DNA of 64,000 nucleotides from the NCBI RefSeq assembly GCF_949987515.2, contig NW_027192670.1, forward strand, positions 2,170,001 to 2,234,000. The letters are read 5' to 3'. The DNA comes from Delphinus delphis (taxonomy: Eukaryota; Chordata; Mammalia; Artiodactyla; Delphinidae). This document shows, in pieces, positions 1 to 9,859 of this stretch. The translations under genes and the position numbers were made by a program. Under the pieces are notes generated by a model. It searched no databases and was not told the origin of the DNA. It saw only the letters and a program-made list of their open reading frames with translations. Within the stretch, counting starts at the first letter, position 1, and every line of letters starts with the position of its first letter.

Positions 1-766
1 GAATGTACCTGACTAGTAAGTATCTTAAAACCTATGGATTGCTATGTCTCCGAAAGAGAATCAAGCATGTGTACAGGGCCATAAACGCAGCAGTGATAGG
101 ATTGGAGAGGTTCGGTGAGCAAATGAAGACCCTTTGAAGTCATATTGCATGGTACGCATTACACGGGTCTTAACTCTCCAGGTTTAAGGTATTCTTCCTT
201 CAGCTAAAACATGCATGTGGAACCCAAGTATGATCAACCATGTGAACGGGAGACATGTTCAAATATGTCTCAGTTTTCCTCCCCTGGTACTCGGGTGCAA
301 CATTCCAGACGCTTTACTAACACTCTCCCCACTTGGAGCATCAGCGCCTTTAACCTCCTGTTTGGCCCAGTTTGCAATTTCTGCGGAAGATGAACAGGAA
401 TAGCGAGAACCAATGAGAGACTAGCTGGAGGTGTCTGGACGGGCAAATTTAACTCTCATTTCCCACCAGGAAGAGGAATTAACCAAAGGCTCAGCGTGCC
501 GGGCCGGAACCAGATTAGGGCCTGAAGCCATCCTGCGGTGTTGCGGCCAGCTCAAAAGAAAGCGAGTTGAAGAAAGGAGCTCAGGGGAACTGTAATTCAC
601 AAACCTGCAGAGTTATAAATGACAGCTATCGTCCAAAAATAGACTGAAGTAAGGCTGCCAAGAGGACTTGAAAGCGGGGCAGAATTGCAGGAAACCGATT
701 TCAGGAGGTAGACTGGAATTGCATTGAAAGCATAGGAAAAGAGGCAGAACGTCCACAATGATGCAC

Positions 767-838
767 TTGGCCAAAAAGGGCGTATGCGTTTTTTCCTGAA
801 TATATTCAGGAAAAAACGCATACGCCCTTTTTGGCCAA
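767..838. mobile_element. 72-bp perfect palindrome, mariner-like MITE remnant (archetype copy)
   Basis: The two 36-bp arms are exact reverse complements meeting at CTGAATATATTCAG, with outer ends TTGGCC and GGCCAA. The arm pattern, TTGGCCAAAAAG followed by a CG-containing segment and then GTTTTTTCC, resembles the short palindromic mariner elements of ruminants and whales, as I remember their consensus. The same element sits at the same place in every monomer, so it was in the founding unit. The palindrome is seen directly. The mariner origin is an inference. Confidence 0.7.
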
Positions 839-874
839 CCAAGCAAGCTTGCAAAGGAAATCTGCACTACAATG

Positions 875-1681
875 AAGTCTCACTTCCCCCCGGTCAAAAG
901 GGCCATCTGAAAAAAGTGTAAAATCCAGAAAGGCAGGACAGGCCATGGAGAACTGGGAGCCTTGTTATGCTGATGGGCGGGATGTAAATTGCCAACAGAC
1001 ACTCCGGAGAAGTGTATGGTGTTTCCTGAAACATCTAAAAAACAAAGCAACAGAGCCTAGTGCACTTTCACTTATGGTCCTATAGCTTAGGGAAATTAAA
1101 ATCAAAAAGACACAGCCACCCCAAAGTTTGGGACGCCTCTGTTTACAATAACCTCGTTTACTGTACAAGTTCAATATCACAGAAAGTGAAAAATGGATAA
1201 AGAAGTTGTGGTACTCATGTACAATGCAATATCACTCAGCAATGAAATCTATGTCACCAGGCCCGTAGCAGCATAATGAGTGGATTCGGGTATGGTGATT
1301 CTAACTGAAATAAGTCACACAGAAAAAGAAACCTCAAAAAATATCACTAATACATGGAATTTAAACTTGGCTACAGAGGAACTGAATTACAAAACAGAAC
1401 AGGGTCTCAAATTTAGAAAACCAACTTATGCTTGCTTAAGTGGAAAGGTGAGTTGGGGTGCTGCATAAAACCAGAGATTGAAATGAGCACAGATAAAGTT
1501 CCTTAAGCCAAATATGGAATAGACAAGAGCTACTCCTTGCTCAACGAAATGGACTCCACACCCCATATTAAACGCCTAAGAATATACCTGACTAGTAAGT
1601 ATCTTAAAACCTATGGATTGCTATGTCTCCAAAAGAGAATCAAGCGTGTGTACAAGGGTCATAAACGCAGCAGTGATAGGA
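875..1681 (+). mobile_element. L1 3'-end segment embedded in the satellite monomer (archetype copy)
   Basis: From the CACTTCCCCCCGGTC stretch onward, the monomer follows the C-terminal coding part of L1 ORF2 and then its 3' UTR. Landmarks are GTAAATTGCCAAC, CAAAAAGACACAGCCACCCC, AATGGATAAAGAAG, TCACTCAGCAATGAAAT, AAATAAGTCACACAG and ACAAGAGCTACTCCTTGCTC. The order and spacing equal those of cetartiodactyl L1s. An 'L1 as the basic unit of cetacean satellites' report is known to me (Kapitonov and colleagues, 1998, from memory). The terminal A-rich tail is missing here but present in the long units at 11252 and 12998. Confidence 0.85.
1280..1468 (+). pseudogene. L1 ORF2 C-terminal remnant frame inside the satellite
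   Basis: A 62-codon open stretch in the L1-derived half. It contains ILTEISHTEKETSKNIT, which matches in position the conserved E-V-S-Q-K-E-K region near the end of L1 ORF2p. It lacks an upstream coding context and an RT domain. Equivalent stretches open at 22339, 28655, 31815, 33396, 49171 and 52329 and are closed by stops in other units, so this is fossil coding sequence, not a gene. Confidence 0.7.
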
Positions 1682-3159
1682 TTGGAGAGATTCGGTGAGC
1701 AAATGAAGACCCTTTGAAGTCATATTGCATGGTACCCATTCCACGGGTCTCAACTCTCCAGGTTTAAGGTATTCTTTCTTCAGCTAAAACATGCATGTGG
1801 AACCCAGACTATGATCAACCGTGTGATCGGGAGACGTGTTCAAATATGTCTCAGTTTTCATCCCCTGGTACTTCGGTGCAACATTCCAGACGCTTTACTA
1901 ACACTCTCCCCACTTGGAGAGTCAGTGCCTTTAACCTCCTGTTTGGCCCAGTTTGCAATTTCTGCGGAAGATGTACAGGAAAAGGGAGAACCAATGAGAG
2001 ACAAGCGGGAGGTGTCTGGACCGGCAAATTTAACTCTCATTTCCCACCAGGATGAGGAATTAACCAAAGGCTCAGCGTGCCGTGCCGGAACCAGATTAGG
2101 GCCTGAAGCCATCCTGCGGTGTTGCGGCCAGGTCACAAGAAAGCGAGTTGAAGAAAGGAGCTCAGGGGCACTGTAATTCACAAACCTGCAGAGTTATAAA
2201 TGACAGCTATCGTCCAAAAATATACTGAAGTAAGGCTGCCAAGAGGACTTGAAAGCGGGGCAGAATTGCAGGAAACCGATTTCAGGAGGTAGACTGGAAT
2301 TGCATTGAAAGCATAGGAAAAGAGGCAGAACGTCCACAATGATGCACTTGGCCAAAAAGGGCGTATGCGTTTTTTCCTGAATATATTCAGGAAAAAACGC
2401 ATACGCCCTTTTTGGCCAACCAAGCAAGCTTGCAAAGGAAATCTGCACTACAATGAAGTCTCACTTCCCCCGGGTCAGAAGGGCCATCTGAAAAATGTGT
2501 AAAATCCAGAAAGGCAGGACAGGCCATGGAGAACTGGGAGCCTTGTTATGCTGATGGACGGGATGTAAATTGCCAACAGCCACTCGGGAGAAGTGTATGG
2601 TGTTTCCTGAAACATCTAAAAAACAAAGCAACAGAGCCTAGGGCACTTCCACTTATGGTCCTATAGCTTAGGGAAATTAAAATCAAAAAGACACAGCCAC
2701 CCCAAAGTTTGGGACGCCTCTGTTTACAAGAACCTCGTTTGCCGTACAAGTTCAATATCACAGAAAGTGAAAAATGGATAAAGAACTTGTGGTACTTACG
2801 TACAATGCAGTATCACTCAGCAATGAAATCTATGTCATCAGGCCCGTAGCAGCATAATGAGTGGATTCAGGTACGATGATTCTAACTGAAATAAGTCACA
2901 CAGAAAAAGAAACATCAAAAGATATCACTAATACACGGAATGTAAACTTGGCTACACAGAACTGCATTCCAAAACAGAACAGGGTCTCAAATTTAGAAAA
3001 CCAACTTATGCTTGCTTAAGGGGAAAGGTGAGTTGGGGTGCTGCATAAAACCAGAGATTGAAATGAGCACAGATAAAGTTCCTTAAGCCAAATATGGAAC
3101 AGACAAGAGCTACTCCTTGCTCAACGAAATGGACTCAACACCCCATATTAAATGCCTAA
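1580..3159 (+). repeat. Satellite monomer A2 (subtype 1)
   Basis: Palindrome at 2348-2419, perfect. Private variants CCCAGACTATGATC, GATGTACAGGAAAAGGG and CCCCCGGGTCAGAAGG recur in the monomer at 28955, offset 27,375 bp. Confidence 0.9.
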
Positions 3160-4700
3160 GAATGTACCTGACTAGTAAGTATCTTAAAACCTAGGGATTG
3201 CTATGACTCCAAAAGAGAATCAAGCGTGTGTACTGGGGCATAAATGCAGCAGTGATAGGATTGGAGAAGTTCGGTCAGCAAATGAAGACCCTTTGAAGTC
3301 ATATTGCATGGTACCCATTCCACGGGTCTCAACTCTCCAGGTTTAAGGTATTCTTCCTTCAGCTAAAACATGCATGTGGAACCCAGAGTATGATCAACCG
3401 TGTGATCGGGAGACGTGTTGAAATATGTCTCAGTTTTCGTACCCTGGTACTCGGGTGCAACATTCCAGACGCTTTACTAACACTCTCCCCACTTGGAGAG
3501 TCAGCGCCTTTAACCTCCTGTTTGGCCCAGTTTGCAATTTCTGCGGAAGATGAACAGGAATAGCGAGAACCAATAAGAGGCTAGCTGGAGGTTTCTGGAC
3601 GGGCAAATTTAACTCTCATTTCCCACCAGGAAGAGGAATTAACCAAAGGCTCAGCATGCCGGGCCGGAACCAGATTAGGGTCTGAAGCCATGCTGCGGTG
3701 TTGCGCTCAGGTCACAAGAAAGCGAGTTGAAGAAAGGAGCTCAGGGGCACTGTAATTCACAAACCTGCAGAGTTATAAATGACAGCTATCGTCCAAAAAT
3801 AGACTGAAGTAAGGCTGCCAAGAGGACTTGAAAGCGGGGCAGAATTGCAGGAAACCGATTTCAGGAGGTAGACTGGAATTGCATTGAAAGCATAGGAAAA
3901 GAGGCAGAACGTCCACAATGATGCACTTGGCCAAAAAGGGCGTATGCGTTTTTTCTTGACGCATACGCCCTTTTTGGCCAACCAAGCAAGCTTGCAAAGG
4001 AAATCTGCACTACAATGAAGTCTCACTTCCCCCCGGTCAAAAGGGCCATCTGAAAAAAGTGTAAAATCCAGAAAGGCAACAGGCCATTGAGAACTGGGAG
4101 CCTTGTTATGCTGATGGGCGGGATGTAAATTGCCAACAGACACTTGGTAGAAGTGTATGGTGTTTCCTGAAACATCTAAAAAACAAAGCAACAGAGCCTA
4201 GGGCACTTCCACTTATGGTCCTATAGCTTAGGGAAATTAATATCAAAAAGACACAGCAACCCCAAAATTTGGGATGGCTCTTTTTATAGGAATCTCTTCT
4301 ACGGCACAAGTTAAATATCCCAGAGAGCAAATAATGGATAAAGAAGTTGCGGTACTTATGTACAACAGAATACCACTCAGCAATGAAATCTATGTCACAA
4401 GGCCCGTACCAGCATAATGAGTGGATTGAGGCACGATGATTCTAAGTGAAATAAGTCACACAGAAAAAGAAACATCATAAGGTATCACTAATACACGGAA
4501 TGTGAACTTGGCTACACATGAACTGAATTACAAAACAGAACAGGGTCTCAAGTTTAGAAAACCAACTTATGCCTGCTTAAGGGGGAAGGTGAGTTGGGGT
4601 GCTGCATAAAAGCAGAGTTTGAAATTAGCACAGATACCGTTCCATAAGCCAAATATGTAATAGACAAGAGCTACCCCTTGCTCAACGAAATGGATTCAAC
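3160..4700 (+). repeat. Satellite monomer A3, truncated and half-diverged
   Basis: The first 1,080 bp is homogenised sequence. From about 4241 substitutions become dense, and several states (GAAATTAGCACAGATACCGTTC, split here as GAAATTAGCACAG then ATACCGTTC) are those of the old units at 9.9-13.9 kb. The palindrome is the short form. The unit is cut at 4700 against the L1 fragment. Confidence 0.85.
3927..3981. mobile_element. Short-form palindrome, 17-bp internal deletion
   Basis: Two 22-bp arms, still perfectly complementary, are separated by an 11-base spacer (TTTTTTCTTGA). Relative to the 72-bp form, 17 bp covering the centre and the inner right arm are missing. The same deletion occurs at 34463-34517 and 62866-62920. 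Confidence 0.9.
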
Positions 4701-5440
4701 AATGAGGTATCACCTCACACCTGGTAGAATAGGCATCATTGAAAATCTACAAACAAAAAATGCTGGAAAGGGTGTGGAGAAAAGGAACCCTCTCCCACTA
4801 TTGTTGGGAATATAAATTGATACAGTCATTATGGAGAACAATATGGAATTTCTTAAGAAACTAACAATAGAATTACCATATGATACAGCAATCCCAGTAC
4901 TGGACATATACCCAGACAAAACCATAAATCAAAAAGAGTCATTCACCGCAATGTTCATTGCATCACTATTTACAATATCGAGGTAATGGAAGCAACCTAA
5001 ATGCCCACAGACAGACGAATGCATAAAGCTGTGGTACATATGTAAAATGGAATATTACTAAGCCATGAAAAGGAATGAAATTGGGTCATTTGTAGAGACG
5101 TCGATGGATCTAGAGACTGTCATACAGAGTGAAGTAAGTCAGAAAGAGAAAAACAAATCTTGTATATTCATGCATATATGTGGAACCTAGAAAAACTGTA
5201 CAGATTAACCATTTTGCAAGGCATAAATAGAGCAACAGATGTAGACAAGAAACGTATGGACACAAGGGGGTAAAGCTGTTGGGGGGTGGTGGTGGGAGGA
5301 GTTGAGAGACTGGGATTGGCATGTATACATTTATATGTATAAAATAGATAACCAATAAGAACCTGCTGTATAAAAATATAAAATAAAATTCAAAATTAAA
5401 AAGAAATAAAATTTAAAAAATAAAACAGAAAAAACAATTA
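4701..5440 (+). mobile_element. 5'-truncated L1, ORF2 end plus A-rich tail
   Basis: The sequence follows the ORF2 C-terminal region of a cetartiodactyl L1. Landmarks are CTATTGTTGGGAATATAAATT, here split as CTATTGTTGG and GAATATAAATT, then GGAATATTACTAAGCCATG, GAGACTGTCATACAGAGTG and AAGTAAGTCAGAAAGAG, followed by a G-rich stretch near 5275-5300. The tail from about 5370 is A/T-rich. The frame is broken by several stops, so it is inactive. It is less decayed than the L1 segment inside the satellite and abuts the satellite edge at 4700. Confidence 0.85.
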
Positions 5441-5580
5441 TTCCCTGCACATACATGTATTTATATGAATAAATTATTTCCATGCTTATATCTGTAAATA
5501 CAAAAAAGAGGAATAAAATCTACCTTGAACCAAAAACGAAAAAGAGAAAAAAAACACAGAACCCACCAGTTACACAGAGG
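5441..5580. other. A/T-rich spacer after the L1 tail
   Basis: Low-complexity A-rich sequence with imperfect AAAAAG/AAAAAC runs and no gene. It may be a decayed extension of the L1 tail. Confidence 0.4.
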
Positions 5581-6880
5581 AAAACCGTATCAGGGCACTT
5601 GCTCCAGTTGTAAACAATTCTGAAGTTGGTCAGTGGTGGGGAATCGTCTCCCATTCAGCCAGCAGCCCCCACGCAACAAGCGTCCTCATTGCAAAGCTGG
5701 GGCACCGTGCCGAGGCATCTGTGAGTAAACGTGAGCTGAGCCCCAGGCCAGTTGCTGCTGAACTATTCCCACCCGTCCCAGGTAAAACACCTGAATATAT
5801 ACAAGGACTTGAAAGCCTAGAGGAAGGGCCATAGAGCCACACGAGTGACAGCATGCCGGCCGACTTGGTGCCTGCAGGCCAGCCAGGATGGTCCTGGCCC
5901 TGGGTGCTCTTCTGGAAGATTTCCATTTCCCTGCCTGAGATACCTGTCCTGTCCCTGCCCCCACTGCTTTTTTCCTTCCTCACCTCTGCCCAGGGAGAAA
6001 TTCCAGCAGCAGGTATGGGTGACACATCCTCTTCTTTAGCAGGTGGCAGCCTGGCAACTGCTGCAGAAAGTCCAGCAGAGCCCCACTCACACTGGGCCAC
6101 CCACAAAGCCGTGGCCTCTCACTCCCTCCCACCAGCCCAGCCCCGAGACTGCTGACAGGGCAGAGAAAATGGCGTCAGGCACGGCTGCAGGGGCTCTTGC
6201 TGCCTGGAGTGGTATTTATATTGATCTCAACCCAGGCACACCTGGGGAGGGCTGGCCAGCACGGTAAGGCTGCCCAGGTCAGCCAATCATCACCCCTCAG
6301 GGGCTCACAGTTGCAGAAAATGGAACTTGCTGAACCGGCCAGGTCCAAGGAACAGGTGTGGGCTCCTGAGAGTCAGGATAGACAAGGGGCTGCAGCTTTG
6401 GCTTGTTTTCTAATCATTTTATCTGGCCCATGAGTGGGAGACAACTTCAAGAAAACCCTCTCCTAATGAGAGGAACCCAGGAGTCAGGGAGAGGAGGGGT
6501 GGGTGGTGGTTGGAGACAGAGGCCTGGTGCCCCGGGTGCAGTGGAAGTCTCTGGAAGACCAGGTGGAGGGAGGCCTCACGGAGTGATGCCCAGGGTCACA
6601 GACCTGTCGCAGCTGCTGTTTGTTAGTTCAAGTCCTGCTCTGAGGTGCTCTGTGTCAGCTCTGAGCGACAGGTGAGCTGGGGGTGCTCTGCAATGAGGGC
6701 TATGTGCACGGTTCCTGTGTGCCCAGCCCTGCCACGGTACCTGCAAGGGTAGCTCTGTATCCTGGGAGGGGCCTGACCACGAGAGCCCCGTGGGCTGGGG
6801 TGGGGGTGGGGTACCTGCCCAGGTGAGCTCCATATTCTGGGATTGGTCTGACCACGAGAGCCCCATGGGCTGCTGGGGAC
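5581..6880. other. GC-rich non-repetitive segment, no gene recognised
   Basis: Composition shifts abruptly from A/T-rich to GC-rich. Several open stretches of 60-160 codons exist on both strands, for example 5630-6106 on the minus strand, but they overlap one another and are proline-, serine- and glycine-rich, as chance frames in GC-rich DNA usually are. None has a domain I recognise. This looks like captured non-satellite DNA inside the array. Confidence 0.5.
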
Positions 6881-6886
6881 CTGGTA
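6739..6886 (+). repeat. Two-copy tandem repeat, 74-bp period
   Basis: Copies start at the ACCTGC at 6739 and at 6813. Shared landmarks are a CTGACCACGAGAGCCCC block in each copy and TGGGCTG after it. The copies differ at scattered positions, so the duplication is not recent. Confidence 0.75.
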
Positions 6887-7850
6887 AAGGATGTCAGGAC
6901 AGTCAGTGAAGCCACCGAGGATGTACCTCCAGTTGCTCCTAATTCCTACACCCTGCTGGTCATTCTACCAACCACCAGGACATGGTATTCTGTATTAGTC
7001 TTCAATGATGCCTTCTTTTGTATTCCATTAGTCCCAGAGTCACAAGAAATTTTGGCTTGTGAGTGGCAGGACTCAACATACAACTAAAACAATACTTCCG
7101 GGCCGTCTGGCCCCAAGGGTGCAAAAATTCCCACACCATCTTTGGGGAAAGCTTAGCTAAAGACCGAAAAGTTCTACCTCTGGAAAAGGAAACCCTCCTT
7201 CAATATGCAGACGACATTCTGATCACCAGCCCTACTAAGGAGGCCTCTGAACTACCAAGCCAATAAAGGATAGAAGTTGTCCAAGAAAAAGCTCAAATAT
7301 CACAGACTGCGGTGACCTGCCTGGACTTCATTCTCACAGAAGGTCAGAGAAGCCCATCCCAGGAAAGGGAAGAAACCATTTTCAGCCTTACCCCTTTCTA
7401 AAACTAGAAGACAGCTTAGGGGTTCCTGGGGAGGCCAGGGTTTGCTGCTTCTGGATCCCTAACTACAGTCTACTAGCTGGGCCTCTATATGAAACACTGA
7501 AAGGAAAAGATGATGATCCTTTTGAATAGAATCCAGAAGTGGCCTTTCAAGAATGGAAAGAGCAGTCAATTCAGACCCTTGCCCTGGAACTCCCTAATTT
7601 AGCTAAACCCTTTGACCTTTACATTCCCGGTGAAAGGTGAATCGCCATTGGAGAATTAGTGCAAAAACTGGGACCACTTGAAATGGAACAATGCAAGAAT
7701 GCCATCCAGGTAGGATAAACTACGGTCACTAAGGGGCTTGGCCCACTGCCACATCTGGCCAAGATACTGGCGGTATCTAAAAACCTGGAAATCAGCAGCC
7801 CAAAAGGCCACCTCCCTCCTAAGGGAAAAGGACCCCACGTGGTGATCCTA
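6880..7850 (+). pseudogene. pol: Endogenous retrovirus pol remnant (gammaretrovirus-like RT, connection, RNase H start)
   Basis: Translated in shifting frames, the segment follows class I (gammaretrovirus-like) reverse transcriptase in order. A conserved VPNPYTLL-type region appears as APNSYTLL near 6930. The WYSV...DAFF region is near 6980, a PQG-like turn near 7110, and the active-site box at about 7205-7220 reads YADD where this class usually has YVDD. A connection domain with a CLDFIL-like motif is near 7320, and the start of an RNase H region is near 7560-7690. Stops and frameshifts break it at many points, so no functional enzyme can be made. Integrase was not recognised downstream. It was probably inserted before or during capture of the island. 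Confidence 0.75.
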
Positions 7851-8377
7851 ACCACCAACCATGCCCTGAATTTGCAGGGTTCGCTCCATGGGCACACCGA
7901 CCTCGAGTGAGGAGGCCCTCCAACTCCAACATCCAGAGAGATAACCGGGGGCAACAGGGCACCATGACGACTCGTGTGAACATCACTTGACCTGGAGTTT
8001 CTCTCATAAAACAACAAGAGTGTGTCCCAAAAGAGTAGACTACTGCTTGCAGGACTTACTGCACCCAGAGGGGAGCTAATAATCTTGGCGGGGGAACAGT
8101 ATACCACACTGTCACCATAGAAAAGCCTACAGACACCGTGATGATGGTGGCCAATAAGACCGGCTGGACTCCTGTTTACTTCAAAAGGCTGTTGACTCAG
8201 TAACCATCATGGTCCTTGATCACCACTGACCCTGGACTGTCTGGGAGTTGAGCGGGCAGGGCTCTGACACCTGGTGCTGTTTGTACGTTAATTCAGGGGC
8301 CTAATTGAAGAAAGCGCAGACTACTGGTCAGAGCATCTAGGCTGGCAGAGACGGTCAGCCTAAGGTGGCCGAACAAA
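7851..8377 (+). pseudogene. Probable retroviral 3' internal region, possible env transmembrane fragment
   Basis: This lies between the pol remnant and the probable LTR. A short cysteine motif, WCCLYVN near 8272-8292, resembles the CX6CC end of gammaretroviral env transmembrane proteins. The rest is too decayed to assign, and the usual integrase to env distance is missing, which suggests a large internal deletion. The env call rests on one motif and on position. Confidence 0.35.
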
Positions 8378-9109
8378 TGTGGGGCGGGGTGAAACCGGCC
8401 CCCACAGCGTCTCTGCACATCTCTTTCCTGGACCCTTAAAGGTCATTAGAATCTATAACACTTCCAATGCTGGTGCTCAGGTGGACGAGCAGGGAGGCAG
8501 GGGTCCTGGGGACAATCAACGTCACCGGGAGGCTGCTGGGGAGAAGCTCTGACCCTCGCCCCAGGGTATGAGGGCTCCCAACTCAGCACTCAGCAGTTAC
8601 AGAAGAAGGGTCTGCACCCTCAGCACTCCAAGAATGAGGAACGGGACAAAAGGCAGAGGAGGGGTTTGTCCCCAGCAAAGCCCATTAAAAATCCCTGGGA
8701 GATAAAAATAGAATCTGGGCAATAAAGTCAAGTCTAACCTTTTTTATCCTTTGTGCTTTGTCTAATTTCACGTGCTCCTAGGGTCCCGCATGCAGAGGTT
8801 CCACACCCGGCACTTCAGACCAGATTTCCTAGTGCAGAATGGCTGGGTCGACACCTCAGCTCCTGGGGCCCAGTGCAGACTCCACGATATAGAGCCTGAG
8901 CTACAGCCAACCCGGCCCTCGAGAGCTCCGCCGCCTCCCTCCCTCCCACTGACTCTGACAGGATCTCTACACAGCAGCCCAGCCCACAGCCCACGGGGTA
9001 GTGCATGCTCTCACCTCTCCATTCTCTGATCAAAATATAAAGTTTCCTTTGCTTGTGAACCAAACTCAGTCTCGATCTGTTGGCCCCAATGACACTGGGC
9101 AAGGGGACA
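8378..9109 (+). mobile_element. Probable 3' LTR of the class I endogenous retrovirus
   Basis: It begins with TGTGGGGCGGGGTGAAACC just after the internal region and ends with a CAAGGGGACA-type stretch. Near 9030-9090, ATATAAAGTTTCCTTTGC followed by CTCAGTCTCGATCTG looks like the poly(A) signal and U5 of class I LTRs. An AATAAA also lies near 8720. No matching 5' LTR is in the window, so both edges are estimates. Confidence 0.4.
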
Positions 9110-9439
9110 CTTGTTGGGGTCCACTCTGGAGGATCAGTAACAGAAATTGAGACTATTGTAACCTCAATGAACAGATGTGTGAGCCAAACTGTAGTTAACA
9201 TAGAACAGTGTATAAGGCTCGGGTAAAATAAGATGTTTTTAACACTTCCATTTGATATTTCCATCACTTTTTATAAGCAAGTTCAGTGAAAAGGTTTGTC
9301 TTATTTGTCAGGTCAATATTAGAGAAACGAAGTGATTTCTTTCCAAGGATGTACATCTAATAATCTTGGTTAAACCTTCAATCTTGTTTTAAATGCTTTT
9401 CCATTGAAAATGATACCTCTCTTTCAGCTCCCCCATTTC
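9110..9439. other. Unassigned A/T-rich sequence
   Basis: No gene, RNA or repeat was recognised. It is flanked by the probable LTR and an L1 3' UTR fragment. Confidence 0.4.
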
Positions 9440-9640
9440 TGAGAAGTATAAAATCTTATAATTTATTATTACCAAAGGGGAAAGGTGGGAGGAGGGATAA
9501 ATTAACAGTTTGGAATGAACACATACACACTGCTATGTATAAAATAGATCATCAACAAGGAACTACTGTATAGCACAGGGAACTACACTCAACATTTTGC
9601 AATAACCTATAAGGGGAAATAATCTGAAAAAGAATAGATA
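9440..9640 (+). mobile_element. L1 3' UTR fragment
   Basis: Landmarks TACCAAAGGGGAAAGGTGG, AAAATAGATCATCAACAAGG, ACTGTATAGCACAGGGAAC and AATCTGAAAAAGAATAG occur in the order of the artiodactyl/cetacean L1 3' UTR. The same region, more decayed, is in every satellite monomer. Here it is not followed by recognisable satellite until about 9860, so it is either a separate L1 insertion or a relic of the founding unit. Confidence 0.7.
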
Positions 9641-9859
9641 TTTTTATTGACATCATCTATCAATGAGAGTTAAAGTGTAGCCTAAGGGAAGCTGGTGGTG
9701 AGTGCTTCTGACCCTGAAGACTTCAATCATCTAAAGTTTGGACTCTGCCTACTTCCCAAGGCCCTTAATGAACATATGTGTAGCCGTAGCTTAAAAAATT
9801 CCCCAGTTTGGGTTTCGGGGAGACACTGATTTTGAAAAAGCCCTGGTGTTCTCCTTACA
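9641..9859. other. Unassigned spacer before the old satellite units
   Basis: No recognisable gene or repeat. Similarity to the satellite starts near 9860 (CTTCCTACTGCTAAAACATG). Confidence 0.35.

Larger units (their letters stand above)
1..1579 (+). repeat. Satellite monomer A1 (subtype 1)
   Basis: The phase used here starts each monomer at GAATGTACCTGACTAG. The palindrome is at 767-838 and is a perfect 36-bp inverted repeat with no spacer. The L1-derived half runs from about 875 to 1570 and continues into the first 100 bp of the next unit. Rare variants (CCTAGTGCACTTTCAC; ACTGTACAAG) are shared only with the monomer at 27376 and partly with that at 30535. Confidence 0.9.
1..4700. repeat. 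Satellite array A, 1.58-kb monomers, array-edge block
   Basis: Two complete monomers and a truncated third lie head to tail. The sequence is nearly identical to units around 27.4-31.3 kb up to about position 3955. After about 4240 the last unit diverges sharply, and it stops at 4700 where an L1 3' fragment begins. Length and L1 content match the common cetacean satellite of delphinoid type (family knowledge from memory). The taxon is an inference. Confidence 0.9.

Noticed and set aside
211..403. Overlapping 60- and 62-codon plus-strand frames starting at ATGCATGTGG
   Set aside because: Two frames over the same bases, broken by ordinary monomer variants in many units. They do not behave as a conserved gene.
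767..838. Palindrome as a bacterial-type terminator or a microRNA precursor
   Set aside because: The genome is vertebrate and the palindrome has no loop. A hairpin small RNA is possible in principle, but sequence alone gives no support beyond the inverted repeat.
597..854. Recurrent 85- and 84-codon minus-strand open frames in nearly every monomer
   Set aside because: They overlap each other in two frames, span the palindrome and include its mirror translation, and have no upstream coding context. Their conservation equals that of the surrounding satellite.
2178..2181. CENP-B box in the monomer
   Set aside because: I checked every TTCG and CCCG context I could find in the typical monomer against the 17-bp pattern. 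None fits, so no centromere-protein site is claimed.
5630..6106. 158-codon open frame in the GC-rich segment
   Set aside because: Overlapped by other open frames on both strands, compositionally biased and without a recognised domain. It is treated as chance.
6880..9109. Intact endogenous retrovirus
   Set aside because: Multiple stops and frameshifts, no recognisable gag or integrase, and no 5' LTR in the window.
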